DNA from: Tepidanaerobacter syntrophicus
Lineage (GTDB): Bacteria; Bacillota; Thermosediminibacteria; Thermosediminibacterales; Tepidanaerobacteraceae
Direction: 5' to 3'
Length of the DNA stretch: 64,000 nucleotides
Assembly (NCBI RefSeq): GCF_001485475.2
Contig: NZ_DF977000.1
Location: forward strand, 62,001-126,000
Numbering within the stretch: position 1 is the first letter of the stretch; every line of letters begins with the position of its first letter. Below the pieces are notes generated by a model that saw only the letters and a program-made list of their open reading frames with translations, made no database searches and was not told the DNA's origin. The position numbers and the translations under genes were made by a program. Of the stretch, positions 20,928 through 30,501 are shown one piece after another.

Positions 20928-20957
20928 CTGGAACACCAAGAAAAAATGTTATATAAT
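20928..20957 (+). promoter_or_regulatory. Proximal pckA promoter
   Basis: CTGGAA (20928-20933), 18 nt, TATAAT (20952-20957). The -10 is perfect and the -35 is moderate. Transcription would start near 20964, about 37 nt before the start codon. Confidence 0.6.
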
Positions 20958-21000
20958 AGAGCCTAATTACATATTTTTTTGTAAATTGGGGGTCTGAACA

Positions 21001-22575
21001 ATGGAAAAACTAGATTCAATAGGTCTTATTAATGCTAAAAATATCTACAAAAATCTGTCGCCAACGCGTTTGGTTGAAGAGTCGCTGAGCAGGGAGGAGG
21101 GCATCCTTACTTCAACAGGCGCATTAAATGTCTACACCGGAAAATATACAGGACGCTCACCTAATGACAAATTCATCGTAGATGAACCATCTGTACACGA
21201 CAAAATATGGTGGGGAAACAATCAGGCAATAAGTGAAAGTGATTTTGACAGTCTTTTAAAGCAGCTTTTAGCATATCTTCAAAATCGCGATATTTTCGTA
21301 TTTGATGGTTTTGCGGGAGCCGATCCTAAATATCGTCTTCCTATACGTGTGATTAATGAATTTGCTTACCAAAATTTATTTTGCCGTCAGCTCTTTATAG
21401 TTCCTACTGACGAAGAACTCAAAACCCACGAACCTGAGTTTACCGTAATATCCGCTCCCGGATTTGAGGCAAATCCAAAGATTAATAAAGTAAATTCTGA
21501 AGCATTCATTGTAATCAGTTTCGAGAAAAAAATGGTTATAATCGGTGGGACTAAATACGCAGGAGAAATCAAGAAATCTGTTTTTTCGGTAATGAACTAT
21601 CTAATGCCTCAGCAAGGCATTCTTTCAATGCACTGTTCTGCAAACGTTGGAAAGGATGGATCAACGGCGCTTTTCTTTGGGCTTTCCGGTACAGGAAAAA
21701 CCACTTTATCCGCAGATCCTAACCGTTTCTTAATAGGCGATGACGAGCATGGATGGACAGAGAACGGCATATTCAACTTTGAAGGCGGCTGCTATGCAAA
21801 ATGTATCAATCTTACAAGAGAAAAAGAACCTCAGATTTATGATGCCATAAAATTCGGGGCTGTATTAGAAAACGTTGTGGTGGACGAGAACACTCGCATT
21901 CCGGATTACAGCAGTGACAAGATTACAGAAAATACTAGAGCCGCATATCCTGTAGAATTTATTCCCGGCGCCGTAATACCAGGCATAGGCGGTCATCCTA
22001 AAACAGTAGTATTCCTAACGGCAGATGCGTTTGGTGTTCTGCCTCCAATTTCTAAGCTTAGTAAAGAACAAGCTATGTACTACTTTATTTCAGGATATAC
22101 AAGCAAGCTCGCCGGTACAGAACGCGGCATTACAGAACCTCAAGCTACTTTTTCATCATGCTTCGGCGCACCGTTCTTGCCTTTACCTCCAATGGTTTAT
22201 GCTAAATTACTTGGTGAGAAAATAGAAAAGCATGGTTCTGAAGTCTTCTTGGTAAATACCGGCTGGACAGGCGGGGCTTATGGCGTAGGCCAACGCATGA
22301 ATCTCAAGTACACAAGAGCCATGATAAATGCTGCATTAGATGGCAAACTAGAGTCAGTTGAGTATGAAAAAGATCCGATTTTTGGTCTAATGATGCCAAA
22401 AGTTTGCCCTGATGTTCCTTCTGAAATTTTAAATCCAATTAACACATGGAAAGATAAAGATGCGTATGTTGCAACAGCTAAAAGGCTTGCTGAAAGTTTT
22501 GCAAAAAATATTAAGAAGTTTTCCGGTATCGCCCCTGAAATTGCAGCAGCAGGTCCTAAGGTCGATAACAACTAA
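21001..22575 (+). CDS. pckA: Phosphoenolpyruvate carboxykinase (ATP)
   Basis: 524 aa ATP-type enzyme interconverting oxaloacetate + ATP and PEP + CO2 + ADP. The P-loop [10 protein letters not shown] is near residue 227-236, followed by LIGDDEHGW. The substrate-arginine motif [10 protein letters not shown] and the [12 protein letters not shown] stretch with its active-site lysine are present, as is [12 protein letters not shown]. It starts with ATG 8-10 nt after GGGGGT. It stands alone on the plus strand between prsA and spoVB, and so interrupts the mfd/yab cluster. In fermentative anaerobes it can work either way; the shared operator with the citrate/aconitase operon suggests coordinated control of oxaloacetate use (inference). 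Confidence 0.97.
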   Translation: MEKLDSIGLINAKNIYKNLSPTRLVEESLSREEGILTSTGALNVYTGKYTGRSPNDKFIVDEPSVHDKIWWGNNQAISESDFDSLLKQLLAYLQNRDIFVFDGFAGADPKYRLPIRVINEFAYQNLFCRQLFIVPTDEELKTHEPEFTVISAPGFEANPKINKVNSEAFIVISFEKKMVIIGGTKYAGEIKKSVFSVMNYLMPQQGILSMHCSANVGKDGSTALFFGLSGTGKTTLSADPNRFLIGDDEHGWTENGIFNFEGGCYAKCINLTREKEPQIYDAIKFGAVLENVVVDENTRIPDYSSDKITENTRAAYPVEFIPGAVIPGIGGHPKTVVFLTADAFGVLPPISKLSKEQAMYYFISGYTSKLAGTERGITEPQATFSSCFGAPFLPLPPMVYAKLLGEKIEKHGSEVFLVNTGWTGGAYGVGQRMNLKYTRAMINAALDGKLESVEYEKDPIFGLMMPKVCPDVPSEILNPINTWKDKDAYVATAKRLAESFAKNIKKFSGIAPEIAAAGPKVDNN

Positions 22576-22591
22576 AAATGTGTTATCGTAG

Positions 22592-22661
22592 AAATAGCAG
22601 CCAAAAATTTATTCCTTATAATAGCTAAAGCTATTATAAGGAATCTTTCAAGCTGCTATTT
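22592..22661. terminator. Nested bidirectional terminator between pckA and prsA
   Basis: An inner perfect 16-bp stem (22611-22626 with 22629-22644) lies inside an outer 10-bp stem AAATAGCAGC/GCTGCTATTT (22592-22601 with 22652-22661). T-rich tracts follow on both strands, fitting two convergent genes. Confidence 0.8.
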
Positions 22662-22675
22662 TAATTTAAAGCTTT

Positions 22676-23644
22676 TTACAGGTATTTTTCTATCTTGGCT
22701 TGCTTTTTCCACTCTTCGATATGCTTATTAAATTCCTCTTCTCGTTTGCTATCTTCTAAGTGTGACTTAATATAACTTTTAGCATCTTCAAAACTCAAAG
22801 AATTTCTTTCTCCTGTCACCTTAATTATATGATAGCCAAAACTTGTTTTTACCACATCACTGACCTGGCCTGTTTTTAAAGCGAATGCCGCCTTTTCAAA
22901 TTCAGCATCCATTTTCCCTTTTGAAAAATAACCTAAATCTCCCCCTATGTCCTTAGTTGCGGGATCTTTGGAATATTTTTTTGCAAGTTCCGCAAAATCA
23001 GCTCCTGCCTTGATTTGGGCTAGAATTTTTTCTGCTTCTTCTTGCGTATCAACTAAAATATGGCTTGCCCGTATTTCCGGGGCAGGAAGTTCAAACATCG
23101 CCTTATTTTCATCATAGAATTTCTTTATCTCTTCATCTGTGACTTTGATATCTGCTGTAATCTTCTCTTTAAATTTATTTATTATCAGCTGTTCTTTTAC
23201 CGATTTCTCGAAGGATTCTCTGTCAAGCCCTTGCTGGCTAATGTACTTATCTAGTGCATCTTTGCCTCCATGGTATTCTTCAAGGCTGTTCATGGCGTCC
23301 CGAAGCTCTTCATCGCTTAGTGACACACCTTCTTTTTCGGCTTGCTGAAGAGCTATTTTGTCGTTTATCATTGCATCCAATACTTGCTTTTTAATTTCCT
23401 CTAGTATTTTTTTTCCTTCATCTTTTGAAAAATCCTGTCCGTTTGCCTCAAGAGCACTCTTTACTTGGGCTACTTGATAGTCATAATCAGATTTTAATAT
23501 ATATTCATCATTTACTTTTGCAATTACTTCTTTGCCGTCAATAACCTTGCCCTGCTTTTCTACCTTCTCAACGTTTTGGCATCCTGATATAAAAAATGCA
23601 GCACACATAAATAATATAACTAAAGTCTTAACCGTGTTTTTCAT
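22676..23644 (-). CDS. prsA: Peptidyl-prolyl isomerase lipoprotein, PrsA/SurA-like
   Basis: 322 aa. A lipoprotein signal ends in FISGC with the lipidated cysteine at residue 22. A SurA-like N-terminal chaperone region (residues 40-180) is followed by one PpiC parvulin domain (about 190-285: IRASHILV, FAELAKKYSKD, GGDLGYF, GYHIIKV) and a charged C-terminal helix. It helps exported proteins fold outside the membrane. It follows mfd by 37 nt and is likely co-transcribed with it. It starts with ATG after AAGGAGG. Confidence 0.9.
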   Translation of the reverse strand: MKNTVKTLVILFMCAAFFISGCQNVEKVEKQGKVIDGKEVIAKVNDEYILKSDYDYQVAQVKSALEANGQDFSKDEGKKILEEIKKQVLDAMINDKIALQQAEKEGVSLSDEELRDAMNSLEEYHGGKDALDKYISQQGLDRESFEKSVKEQLIINKFKEKITADIKVTDEEIKKFYDENKAMFELPAPEIRASHILVDTQEEAEKILAQIKAGADFAELAKKYSKDPATKDIGGDLGYFSKGKMDAEFEKAAFALKTGQVSDVVKTSFGYHIIKVTGERNSLSFEDAKSYIKSHLEDSKREEEFNKHIEEWKKQAKIEKYL

Positions 23645-23681
23645 GGGATCCTCCTTGTTTTTTACGCAAATTATAAGTTAA

Positions 23682-26600
23682 TTATACTACATCACAGACT
23701 TGCTGCATAGCATCCATGTCCTGCAAAACCTTTTGCAGCCTAAGCAACATCTTTGTTCCTTGGTTGCCTCTTGTTTTTATTGTAATTGTCGGATTTTCGG
23801 TCCCTATTATATTTACTTGGTTTGCCATCATTGTTTTTAGCCTGAAAAGCATTTCCGGAGTCAATTGGCTGCTTTCATGAAACTTTATATTTATTACTTC
23901 TCCCTGCTGAATTATGCTTGCAATTTTGAGCTTGGTTGCCAAAACTCTGAGCTTGGAAATTATAATCAGGTTTCTTGTAGCCTCAGGAATATCCCCAAAT
24001 CTGTCTTCTATTTCTTCTTCCAGATCATCTATTTCTCCTAGCGTCTCAGCCGTGGCCATTTTCCTGTAAATTTCCATTTTTACCGACGCATTAGTTATAT
24101 ATTCATCTGAAATATAGGCATTCACGTCGAATTCAAGAGTCGGGCGGATTTCTTCTTCCTCTTTTTCACCTTTTAGCTCTTTTATTGCAGCCGCAAGTAA
24201 TTTGGTATAAAGGTCATAACCTATAGCCATCATATGACCATGCTGTTCTGCCCCGAGAATATTGCCGGCACCTCGAATTTCAAGGTCTTTCAAAGCTATC
24301 TTAAAGCCGGAACCAAATTCAGTAAATTCTCGTATTGCTGAAAGTCTCTTTTCCGCAGCTTCGCTCAGGACCTTATCTTTTTTGTAAGTTAAATAAGCAA
24401 AAGCCTGGCGATTTGACCTGCCGACACGGCCGCGCAACTGGTAAAGCTGCGAAAGTCCTAGTCTGTCAGCCGAAGTTACAATCAGTGTATTTGCATTAGG
24501 TATGTCAAGACCGCTTTCGATTATTGTAGTGCATACAAGAACATCATAGTCGTGGTCATAAAATCCCAGCATAATTTCCTCCAACTCATCTTCATTCATC
24601 TGCCCATGGGCTACAGCAATGCGGGCCTCGGGAACTAGCTGTTTTAATTTTTGCGCCTCTTCGTGTATGCTCTGCACTCTATTATAAACGTAGTATACCT
24701 GGCCACCTCTTGAAAGTTCACGCATTATCGCATCCCTTATAAGGGATTCATTGTATTCTACCACATATGTTTGAATAGGAAATCTATCCTCCGGTGGAGT
24801 CTCGATTATGCTCATATCTCTTAACCCGCTCATTGCCATGTGTAAAGTTCTCGGAATAGGCGTTGCCGTTAGAGTAAGCACATCTATATTTTTCTTTAAT
24901 TGTTTTATTCTTTCTTTATGAGATACTCCAAATCTTTGTTCTTCATCTATTATTAAAAGCCCTAAGTCTTTAAATTTGACGTCTTTTTGCAAAAGCCTGT
25001 GGGTGCCTATTATTATATCTATTTCTCCTGTTTTAAGTTTTCTGAGTATCTGCTTTTGTTCAGTTGGGGATTTAAAACGGCTTATTGATTCTATCTTGAC
25101 GGGAAATAGCTTAAACCTTTCTAAAAACGTGTGATAGTGCTGTTCGGCTAGGATTGTTGTAGGCACTAATACAGCTACTTGTTTGCTGTCCATTACTGCT
25201 TTAAATGCCGCTCTCATTGCAACTTCTGTTTTGCCGTAGCCTACATCTCCGCATAAAAGCCTATCCATAGGTTTTGAGCTCTCCATATCTCTTTTTACTT
25301 CTTCAATAGCAGCTAACTGATCAGGTGTCTCCTCATAAGGAAACATATCCTGAAATTCCTTTTGCCATGGCGAATCCGGCGAAAATGCAAAGCCTTCAAC
25401 AGATTCTCTTGCAGCATATAAATTTATTAACTCTTCTGCCATTTGCTTTATGGAATCTTTTGCCTTTTTCTTGATTTTGTTCCACTCACTGCCTCCGAGT
25501 TTATTAAGCTTTGGAGGTGTATCATCATTTCCTACATATTTTTGAATTAACTCTACTTGATTTGTCGGAACATATAGCTTGTCTCCGCCTGCATACATTA
25601 GGGCAAAATAGTCTTTTATATGGCCGGCTACCTCGAGAGATTCAATACCCAAATATTTGCCGATGCCGTGGGTTATATGCACTACATAATCTCCCACATT
25701 TAAATCTCTAAAATCTGTAAGCCTTTGACCTTTGGTTTTTACCTTTGTTCTACCTTGCCTTTTTGTAGATTTACCATAAATTTCAGAGTCAGAAATTATT
25801 GCAAGCCTTACGGCAAGATTGTCAAAACCATGCTCCAATGAGGCAGGAACAACCACTACATTACCGGGTTTTAGGGGTTCCTCTTTAATTTCCTCATATA
25901 ATACAGCTTGAATATCTCTGTCTCTTAGATTTTTGATTAAATGTTCCGCCCGTTCTTTTGTGCCGGAAAGAAGAACAATTCTATAGTTTTTACGTTTAAG
26001 CCTTGTGATTTCTTCTGCCAAAAGGTCTAACTTTCCATAAAAAGATGGAATTGATTGAAATTGAAATGAATAAAGACTGCGGGCTTCAAACTCGGGATGT
26101 AGTTTCGGCAGAATCGAAAAATATACTATTCTTTGTTGCTTCAGTTCGTCTAATATCTCAAAAGGGTCGCAATAAATGTTGGCCTGAGATGCCAATATTT
26201 CTCCTTTTTCAAGAAGCCCTTTATATGTTTCTTGAACTTCAAAGGCGGTATTTTTTTGAGCTTCGGCAATTCTTGCAGGCTCTATTAATATTGGTACAAA
26301 ATGGCTTTCAAAATAATCCAGGATTGTATAAAGTTTTGGATAAAGATGTGATGCATATAGTTCTGAAGATTCAAAAAAGAGACCGTCTGCTAGTCTTCCA
26401 ATATGTTCTTCCACTTTTTCTGAAAGATGCTCGGCAATTTTAGGATGTCCTAAAGAATTAAAAAGATCCACTCTCTCTTTTAATTCTTCAGCTATGGCAA
26501 CCGATGCTTTTTTGGCTGTTTCTTCGTCATAGACTATCTCTCGTGCAGGCGTGATAAAAATTTTGTCAAGTTTATTTATTGAGCGCTGATCCTCAGGAAG

Positions 26601-27221
26601 AAATTCCCGGATAGAATCTACTTCTTCATCAAAAAATTCAATGCGATAAGGGTATTCATGTGTCAGAGGATATATATCGAGAATTCCGCCTCGCACGGCA
26701 AATTGCCCTTGGGCCTCGATTATCTCACGTCGCTCATAGCCCATTACCGAAAGCTTGGATACTATTTCCTCCATGGAAGCCGTATCGCCGACTCTGATTG
26801 TCAAAGTAAATTTCTTCATAATTTCAGGACTTAAGACCTTTGTAAGTAATGCTTGAACCGGCGCCACTACCACCATGGATTTTTTCATAAGTAGATTTTC
26901 CATGACCTTTAGGCGTTTTGCAGTAAATTCTGTGCTCTTTGCTGCAATTTCATAAGGCAGAACAGAGCTTGCCGGAAAAAAGGCTACTTCTTCCGGATCC
27001 ATGAAAAGTAAAAGATCTTCTGTTATTTTTTTTGCCTCCAGCGAATCCGCCGTAATTACTAATATTTGAGAAGTAATTTTCTTTTTCAATGCAGCAATAA
27101 GGTAGGATCGCTGAGAATCTGAAACGCCATACGCGAACAGATTAGACATTTGTCTGTTTAAATCTTTTATTAATTTTTGAAATTCTGGTATTTCTTCAGC
27201 AGTCTTTAAAATTTGTTCCAT
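23682..27221 (-). CDS. mfd: Transcription-repair coupling factor Mfd
   Basis: 1179 aa, full length. The UvrB-like N-terminal module, the RNA polymerase interaction domain (around residue 500-570: LNVGDYVVHITHGIGKYLG), the RecG-like helicase with Walker A CGDVGYGKTEVA (near 659) and DEEQ box (near 757), the LTLTATPIPRTL block and the TRG motif region (GRVGRSNRQAFAYL) are all seen. It removes stalled polymerase and recruits UvrA. It is the conserved first gene of the mfd-yab region, but spoVT does not follow; prsA does. Confidence 0.97.
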   Translation of the reverse strand: MEQILKTAEEIPEFQKLIKDLNRQMSNLFAYGVSDSQRSYLIAALKKKITSQILVITADSLEAKKITEDLLLFMDPEEVAFFPASSVLPYEIAAKSTEFTAKRLKVMENLLMKKSMVVVAPVQALLTKVLSPEIMKKFTLTIRVGDTASMEEIVSKLSVMGYERREIIEAQGQFAVRGGILDIYPLTHEYPYRIEFFDEEVDSIREFLPEDQRSINKLDKIFITPAREIVYDEETAKKASVAIAEELKERVDLFNSLGHPKIAEHLSEKVEEHIGRLADGLFFESSELYASHLYPKLYTILDYFESHFVPILIEPARIAEAQKNTAFEVQETYKGLLEKGEILASQANIYCDPFEILDELKQQRIVYFSILPKLHPEFEARSLYSFQFQSIPSFYGKLDLLAEEITRLKRKNYRIVLLSGTKERAEHLIKNLRDRDIQAVLYEEIKEEPLKPGNVVVVPASLEHGFDNLAVRLAIISDSEIYGKSTKRQGRTKVKTKGQRLTDFRDLNVGDYVVHITHGIGKYLGIESLEVAGHIKDYFALMYAGGDKLYVPTNQVELIQKYVGNDDTPPKLNKLGGSEWNKIKKKAKDSIKQMAEELINLYAARESVEGFAFSPDSPWQKEFQDMFPYEETPDQLAAIEEVKRDMESSKPMDRLLCGDVGYGKTEVAMRAAFKAVMDSKQVAVLVPTTILAEQHYHTFLERFKLFPVKIESISRFKSPTEQKQILRKLKTGEIDIIIGTHRLLQKDVKFKDLGLLIIDEEQRFGVSHKERIKQLKKNIDVLTLTATPIPRTLHMAMSGLRDMSIIETPPEDRFPIQTYVVEYNESLIRDAIMRELSRGGQVYYVYNRVQSIHEEAQKLKQLVPEARIAVAHGQMNEDELEEIMLGFYDHDYDVLVCTTIIESGLDIPNANTLIVTSADRLGLSQLYQLRGRVGRSNRQAFAYLTYKKDKVLSEAAEKRLSAIREFTEFGSGFKIALKDLEIRGAGNILGAEQHGHMMAIGYDLYTKLLAAAIKELKGEKEEEEIRPTLEFDVNAYISDEYITNASVKMEIYRKMATAETLGEIDDLEEEIEDRFGDIPEATRNLIIISKLRVLATKLKIASIIQQGEVINIKFHESSQLTPEMLFRLKTMMANQVNIIGTENPTITIKTRGNQGTKMLLRLQKVLQDMDAMQQVCDVV

Positions 27222-27279
27222 TTACATACCTCTATTTATATATTTATAAAAAATAAAATAATTAAATTTTCGATTAAAT

Positions 27280-27307
27280 GCCGAAAAGCCCTTCTTTGCC
27301 AAGGGCT
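27280..27307 (-). terminator. Terminator after the unknown membrane-protein gene
   Basis: AGCCCTT and AAGGGCT (27287-27293 and 27301-27307) form a 7-bp stem, loop GGCAAAG, followed by TTTT on the minus strand. It lies 66 nt past the stop of the upstream gene and before mfd. Confidence 0.8.
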
Positions 27308-27372
27308 GCTTCAAATGCTATTATATCATTATAAATTAATCGTCAAATTATATCAATAAGCAGAACTAGATT

Positions 27373-27969
27373 TTAATGATAAAGACTTTGAATAAGGCCT
27401 GAAAGCCACGACGCAGGGATAAGGAAAAATTCAGGTACCGTTAAAAGTCCTATAACTATTCCTAAAAAAGAAGCCTCGGCTGTATCAAGGCCAAGACGGC
27501 TTTTTGCCATGCGGCGATGATAGTGATAAATGATAAAACCCGCAAAAATAGCAATTAGAATATGAAAAAATCCGCTGGCAAAACTTGACCATACATAGAA
27601 AGTATCGATATATTCATCTATTATGGGAAATTTTTTTAGCAGTAAGCCAATGGCTGTCCCGCCTAAAAAAATTGCAAAGCAGCCAAAAAACGCCGCTCGT
27701 AAGCAATACTTAAAAACCAGTCGATTGTTGATTTCTATTTGAGTCTGCTGCTGGCTGCCCGGAGCCATAAAACAGTATATTTTAGGCTTATTGAATTTTT
27801 TGTGTAGCTTTAGATAAGTCCAGACAACTATTATATTTATCGCAAAATTCAAACCAAAGGCTGCAGGGAAAAATTTTGGTGTAAAAGGGAGCGTCCATAA
27901 AGGAAATACCATCAAAGAAAATGTAGTCCTTTCCCTTTTTAATAAATTGTCATTTTTATATAAAATCAT
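27373..27969 (-). CDS. Unknown membrane protein
   Basis: 198 aa, not recognised. It has about four hydrophobic segments (near residues 20-50, 90-110, 127-150 and 170-190), a short polar loop containing APGSQQQTQIEINN between the first and second pair, and a basic loop HYHRRMAKSRLG. It could be a Yip1-like or small DUF membrane protein, but I would not assign a family. The start ATG has only a weak AGGTT site. A promoter (TTTGCC, 17 nt, TATAAT) lies 59-87 nt upstream and a terminator follows, so it is monocistronic. Confidence 0.65.
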   Translation of the reverse strand: MILYKNDNLLKRERTTFSLMVFPLWTLPFTPKFFPAAFGLNFAINIIVVWTYLKLHKKFNKPKIYCFMAPGSQQQTQIEINNRLVFKYCLRAAFFGCFAIFLGGTAIGLLLKKFPIIDEYIDTFYVWSSFASGFFHILIAIFAGFIIYHYHRRMAKSRLGLDTAEASFLGIVIGLLTVPEFFLIPASWLSGLIQSLYH

Positions 27970-28027
27970 TACAGGAACCTCATTTACAAAAAATATGGCT
28001 TAAAAACTCTAAATCCTTTATAATCTA

Positions 28028-28056
28028 ATTATATTTATAAATACGGAAAAGGCAAA
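28028..28056 (-). promoter_or_regulatory. Promoter of the unknown membrane-protein gene
   Basis: On the minus strand TTTGCC (28051-28056), 17 nt, TATAAT (28028-28033), in the 130-nt divergent gap with the DUF1294 gene. Confidence 0.6.
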
Positions 28057-28099
28057 TATAATCCTTTTTAAATCTGCTGTTTAGAATTGAGGGAGTATA

Positions 28100-28387
28100 A
28101 TGCATCATTTTTGTGATACTGCGTTTATAGGGTTAATTTTATTAAATGCGGCCTCGTTTATCTTAATGGGAATCGACAAATATAAATCTTCACACAACAA
28201 GTGGAGGATAAGCGAAAGAACTCTCTTTGTAGTGGCGCTTTTAGGCGGTTCGGCAGGAGTGCTCTGCGGGATGTATTTTTTCCATCATAAAACCCGCCAT
28301 AAGAGCTTCATATACGGGATACCTATTATTATTTTAATTCAATTGCTGGCAGCTTATTATTTTTACTTCTATATCATAGTTTTATGA
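28100..28387 (+). CDS. DUF1294 family small membrane protein
   Basis: 95 aa. Three membrane segments and the conserved DUF1294 pattern: GIDKYKS, WRISERTLFVVALLGGSAG and the basic HHKTRHKSFIYGIP block. The family's role is unknown; in some proteins it is fused to a cold-shock domain, which is absent here. It starts with ATG after GAGGGAG. The gene ends just before the promoter of the pfkB gene, which starts within 10 nt of its stop. Confidence 0.82.
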   Translation: MHHFCDTAFIGLILLNAASFILMGIDKYKSSHNKWRISERTLFVVALLGGSAGVLCGMYFFHHKTRHKSFIYGIPIIILIQLLAAYYFYFYIIVL

Positions 28388-28393
28388 TATATA

Positions 28394-28433
28394 TTGATAT
28401 TTTAAGGAATAAGATATATTATAACATTATATC
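28394..28433 (+). promoter_or_regulatory. pfkB promoter with GntR-type operator over the -10
   Basis: TTGATA (28394-28399), 17 nt, TATTAT (28417-28422). The core TATAACATTATA (28420-28431), within a wider imperfect palindrome 28413-28433, overlaps the -10. The same 12-mer occurs at the hyuA and gntR promoters. Confidence 0.7.
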
Positions 28434-28511
28434 ACACAAAGTTTATGAACTAAATACAGCAATTTTCCTTTATGCGTTTCCTAAAAATCTAAAATCGGGA
28501 GGATGTACAAT

Positions 28512-29384
28512 ATGGTAAGGGTGTTGGGAATCGGCGATAACGTTTGCGATAAGTATATCAATTCAGGCTACATGTATCCGGGAGGTCAAGCTTTAAATTT
28601 TGCAGTATATGCCAAACAGTTAGGCGCCGACGCAGCTTATATGGGAGTTTTCGGCACTGACGACGTGGCGGCACATGTTATTGCAACCCTTGACGAGCTT
28701 GGAATCGATCGCTCTCACTGCCGTCAGTATGAAGGCGAAAATGGCTATGCTGTAGTAAATATTGTAGATGGTGAAAGAATATTTATCGCAAGCAATAAAG
28801 GGGGAGTTTTAAAAGAGCATCCCATCATCTTAACTGAAAATGACAAGGAATATATCAAGACCTTTGATCTTGTTCATACCAGCAATAATAGTTACTTTGA
28901 CGACCAGCTCCCCGTAATATCCCAACTTGGCATCTTAGTTTCATATGACTTTTCCGGACAGTGGAAAGAGCCGGCTAAGGTTCGCGCAGTTTGCAAATAT
29001 ATAGATTATGGTTTTATGTCATGTGGTTCTTTACCGGATAAAGAAGTTCGCAAGGCATGCATTCAGCTTTATGAAGAAGGTTGTAAAATAGTAATTGCCA
29101 CATGCGGAAGCAAAGGGTCTGTATTGTATGATGGAAAAGACTTTTTTGTTCAGCCCCCGAAACTGGTGGAGGCAGTTGATACTTTAGGAGCCGGGGATTC
29201 ATTTGCTGCCGCTTTTCTAGTTTCTTTTGTTGAGGTGCAAAAATTAGAACCGCTTCGTATTAAAACCGACGAAGAATATTATAAAAATACGGTTAAGAAA
29301 GCATTAGAAACAGCGGCATCTTTTGCTGCAAAAACCTGCCTCGTCCATGGTGCATTTGGAATGGGCAAGAAATTTAAAGTATAA
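28512..29384 (+). CDS. PfkB-family sugar kinase, fructoselysine 6-kinase (FrlD)-like
   Basis: 290 aa ribokinase-fold kinase. The N-terminus VRVLGIGDNVCDKY and GGQALNFAVYAKQLGA block match sugar binding, and the C-terminal DTLGAGDSFAAAF carries the catalytic aspartate and anion hole. The compact form (no extra insert) fits FrlD, which phosphorylates the sugar carbon 6 of fructoselysine. The frame opens at 28503 inside the ribosome site; the GGGAGGA at 28498-28504 sets the ATG at 28512. The convergent SIS gene fits the deglycase partner. Exact substrate is inferred; another keto-sugar conjugate is possible. Confidence 0.75.
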   Translation: MVRVLGIGDNVCDKYINSGYMYPGGQALNFAVYAKQLGADAAYMGVFGTDDVAAHVIATLDELGIDRSHCRQYEGENGYAVVNIVDGERIFIASNKGGVLKEHPIILTENDKEYIKTFDLVHTSNNSYFDDQLPVISQLGILVSYDFSGQWKEPAKVRAVCKYIDYGFMSCGSLPDKEVRKACIQLYEEGCKIVIATCGSKGSVLYDGKDFFVQPPKLVEAVDTLGAGDSFAAAFLVSFVEVQKLEPLRIKTDEEYYKNTVKKALETAASFAAKTCLVHGAFGMGKKFKV

Positions 29385-29410
29385 CTTATTTGTGTAAGCA
29401 ACCGAGTACA

Positions 29411-29448
29411 TTAATAAATAGCGTGGAATATTCCACGCTATTTATTAA
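29411..29448. terminator. Perfect 38-nt palindrome ending two convergent genes
   Basis: Arms 29411-29429 and 29430-29448 are exact complements, with GC-rich core AGCGTGGAAT flanked by A/T. It overlaps the stop codon of the SIS gene (29445-29447) and lies 26 nt past the kinase stop. It serves both strands. Confidence 0.8.
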
Positions 29449-30416
29449 TACTCTACTTTCCACATGTAGCGGCGTTCATCCATTGACCTGCCTCGAAGAT
29501 CCGCCATCGTCGAGACCATAAAACGTTCCATAGGTGTAAGAATTGGAGATGCAAAATATTCTACTACATGTTCATCGATTTTCCCAATATCAAACTCTTG
29601 CATATCAAGAATCATATGACGTGGAGCATATTTTTTTAGAAAACGTTCTACCCTATCATCTAGTGGACGGGTTTTTCCAACTGATTTAATCAATATTACA
29701 GGAACTGTTTCATTAGTTGTTTCAAAAGGACCATGGAAATATTCTCCCGAATGAAGATAAACAGCATGTTTTTGCTGCATTTCCATCAAATGGCAGCAAG
29801 CCATTGAGTAAGCAGCCGGATAAGCAGGTCCGCTTGCAAGTACATAAAATACGCTGTCGTCTTTAAAATCCTTCGCAAATTTTTGTGCAAGCGGCAAGAT
29901 ATCCTTCTTTCCTTTTTCGATAATATTGTCTATATAATCATATGCTTGCATTGCTTCATCATAATATGGAAAATCTTCAAATTGTTTTAGTACTTCAAAG
30001 CAAAACTTTAAAGCTAGAGCCTGATTTGCTTTTGAGTAAACTTGGTTTTGGCCGTTTGAATATATAATAGAATACTGCCCGTTCTTTGCCATTTCTGAAT
30101 CTGCAAATCCTGTCATCGCAACTGTTATAGCGCCTTTTTCGTTGGCCGCCTTAACTGCTTCCACCGTTTCCGGCGTAGCTTTAAGAGAGCAAATAATGCA
30201 AATACAGCGATCATCTATCATGGCAGGAGTCGCATTTACAAACTCACTGCTGTTAAATATGCCGGTAGCAATGTTTTTAGCTTCACATTGGATTAAGTAT
30301 TTCGCTGGATATATAGCTGCCTGAGAGCCCCCGCACGCCGCAAAGTAAATCGCCTTTAAGCCGCCTCTTGCATCTAATTTTGATTTTATTTCACTTACCA
30401 TATTTTTTATTTCCAT
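29445..30416 (-). CDS. SIS-domain sugar isomerase/deglycase, FrlB-like
   Basis: 323 aa with two SIS (phosphosugar-binding) folds: FAACGGSQAAIYPAKYL and ICSLKATPETVEAVK in the first, YVLASGPAYPAAYSMAC and HSGEYFHGPFE in the second. The tail is DERRYMWKVEY. The size, the glutamate/histidine in SGEYFHGP and the neighbouring PfkB kinase fit fructoselysine-6-phosphate deglycase (FrlB), which yields the amine and glucose 6-phosphate. It could also be another ketosamine-phosphate lyase. It lies 85 nt after hyuB on the same strand with no clear terminator between, so it may be co-transcribed with hyuAB. ATG after GGAGG. Confidence 0.75.
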   Translation of the reverse strand: MEIKNMVSEIKSKLDARGGLKAIYFAACGGSQAAIYPAKYLIQCEAKNIATGIFNSSEFVNATPAMIDDRCICIICSLKATPETVEAVKAANEKGAITVAMTGFADSEMAKNGQYSIIYSNGQNQVYSKANQALALKFCFEVLKQFEDFPYYDEAMQAYDYIDNIIEKGKKDILPLAQKFAKDFKDDSVFYVLASGPAYPAAYSMACCHLMEMQQKHAVYLHSGEYFHGPFETTNETVPVILIKSVGKTRPLDDRVERFLKKYAPRHMILDMQEFDIGKIDEHVVEYFASPILTPMERFMVSTMADLRGRSMDERRYMWKVEY

Positions 30417-30501
30417 CTCAAACCTCCTGTAATTTTTAGCCTGATCTAGGTTGGCTATAAAATTTACACAAAAATTTTTATTTGTTATTCAAGCTATATC
30501 T

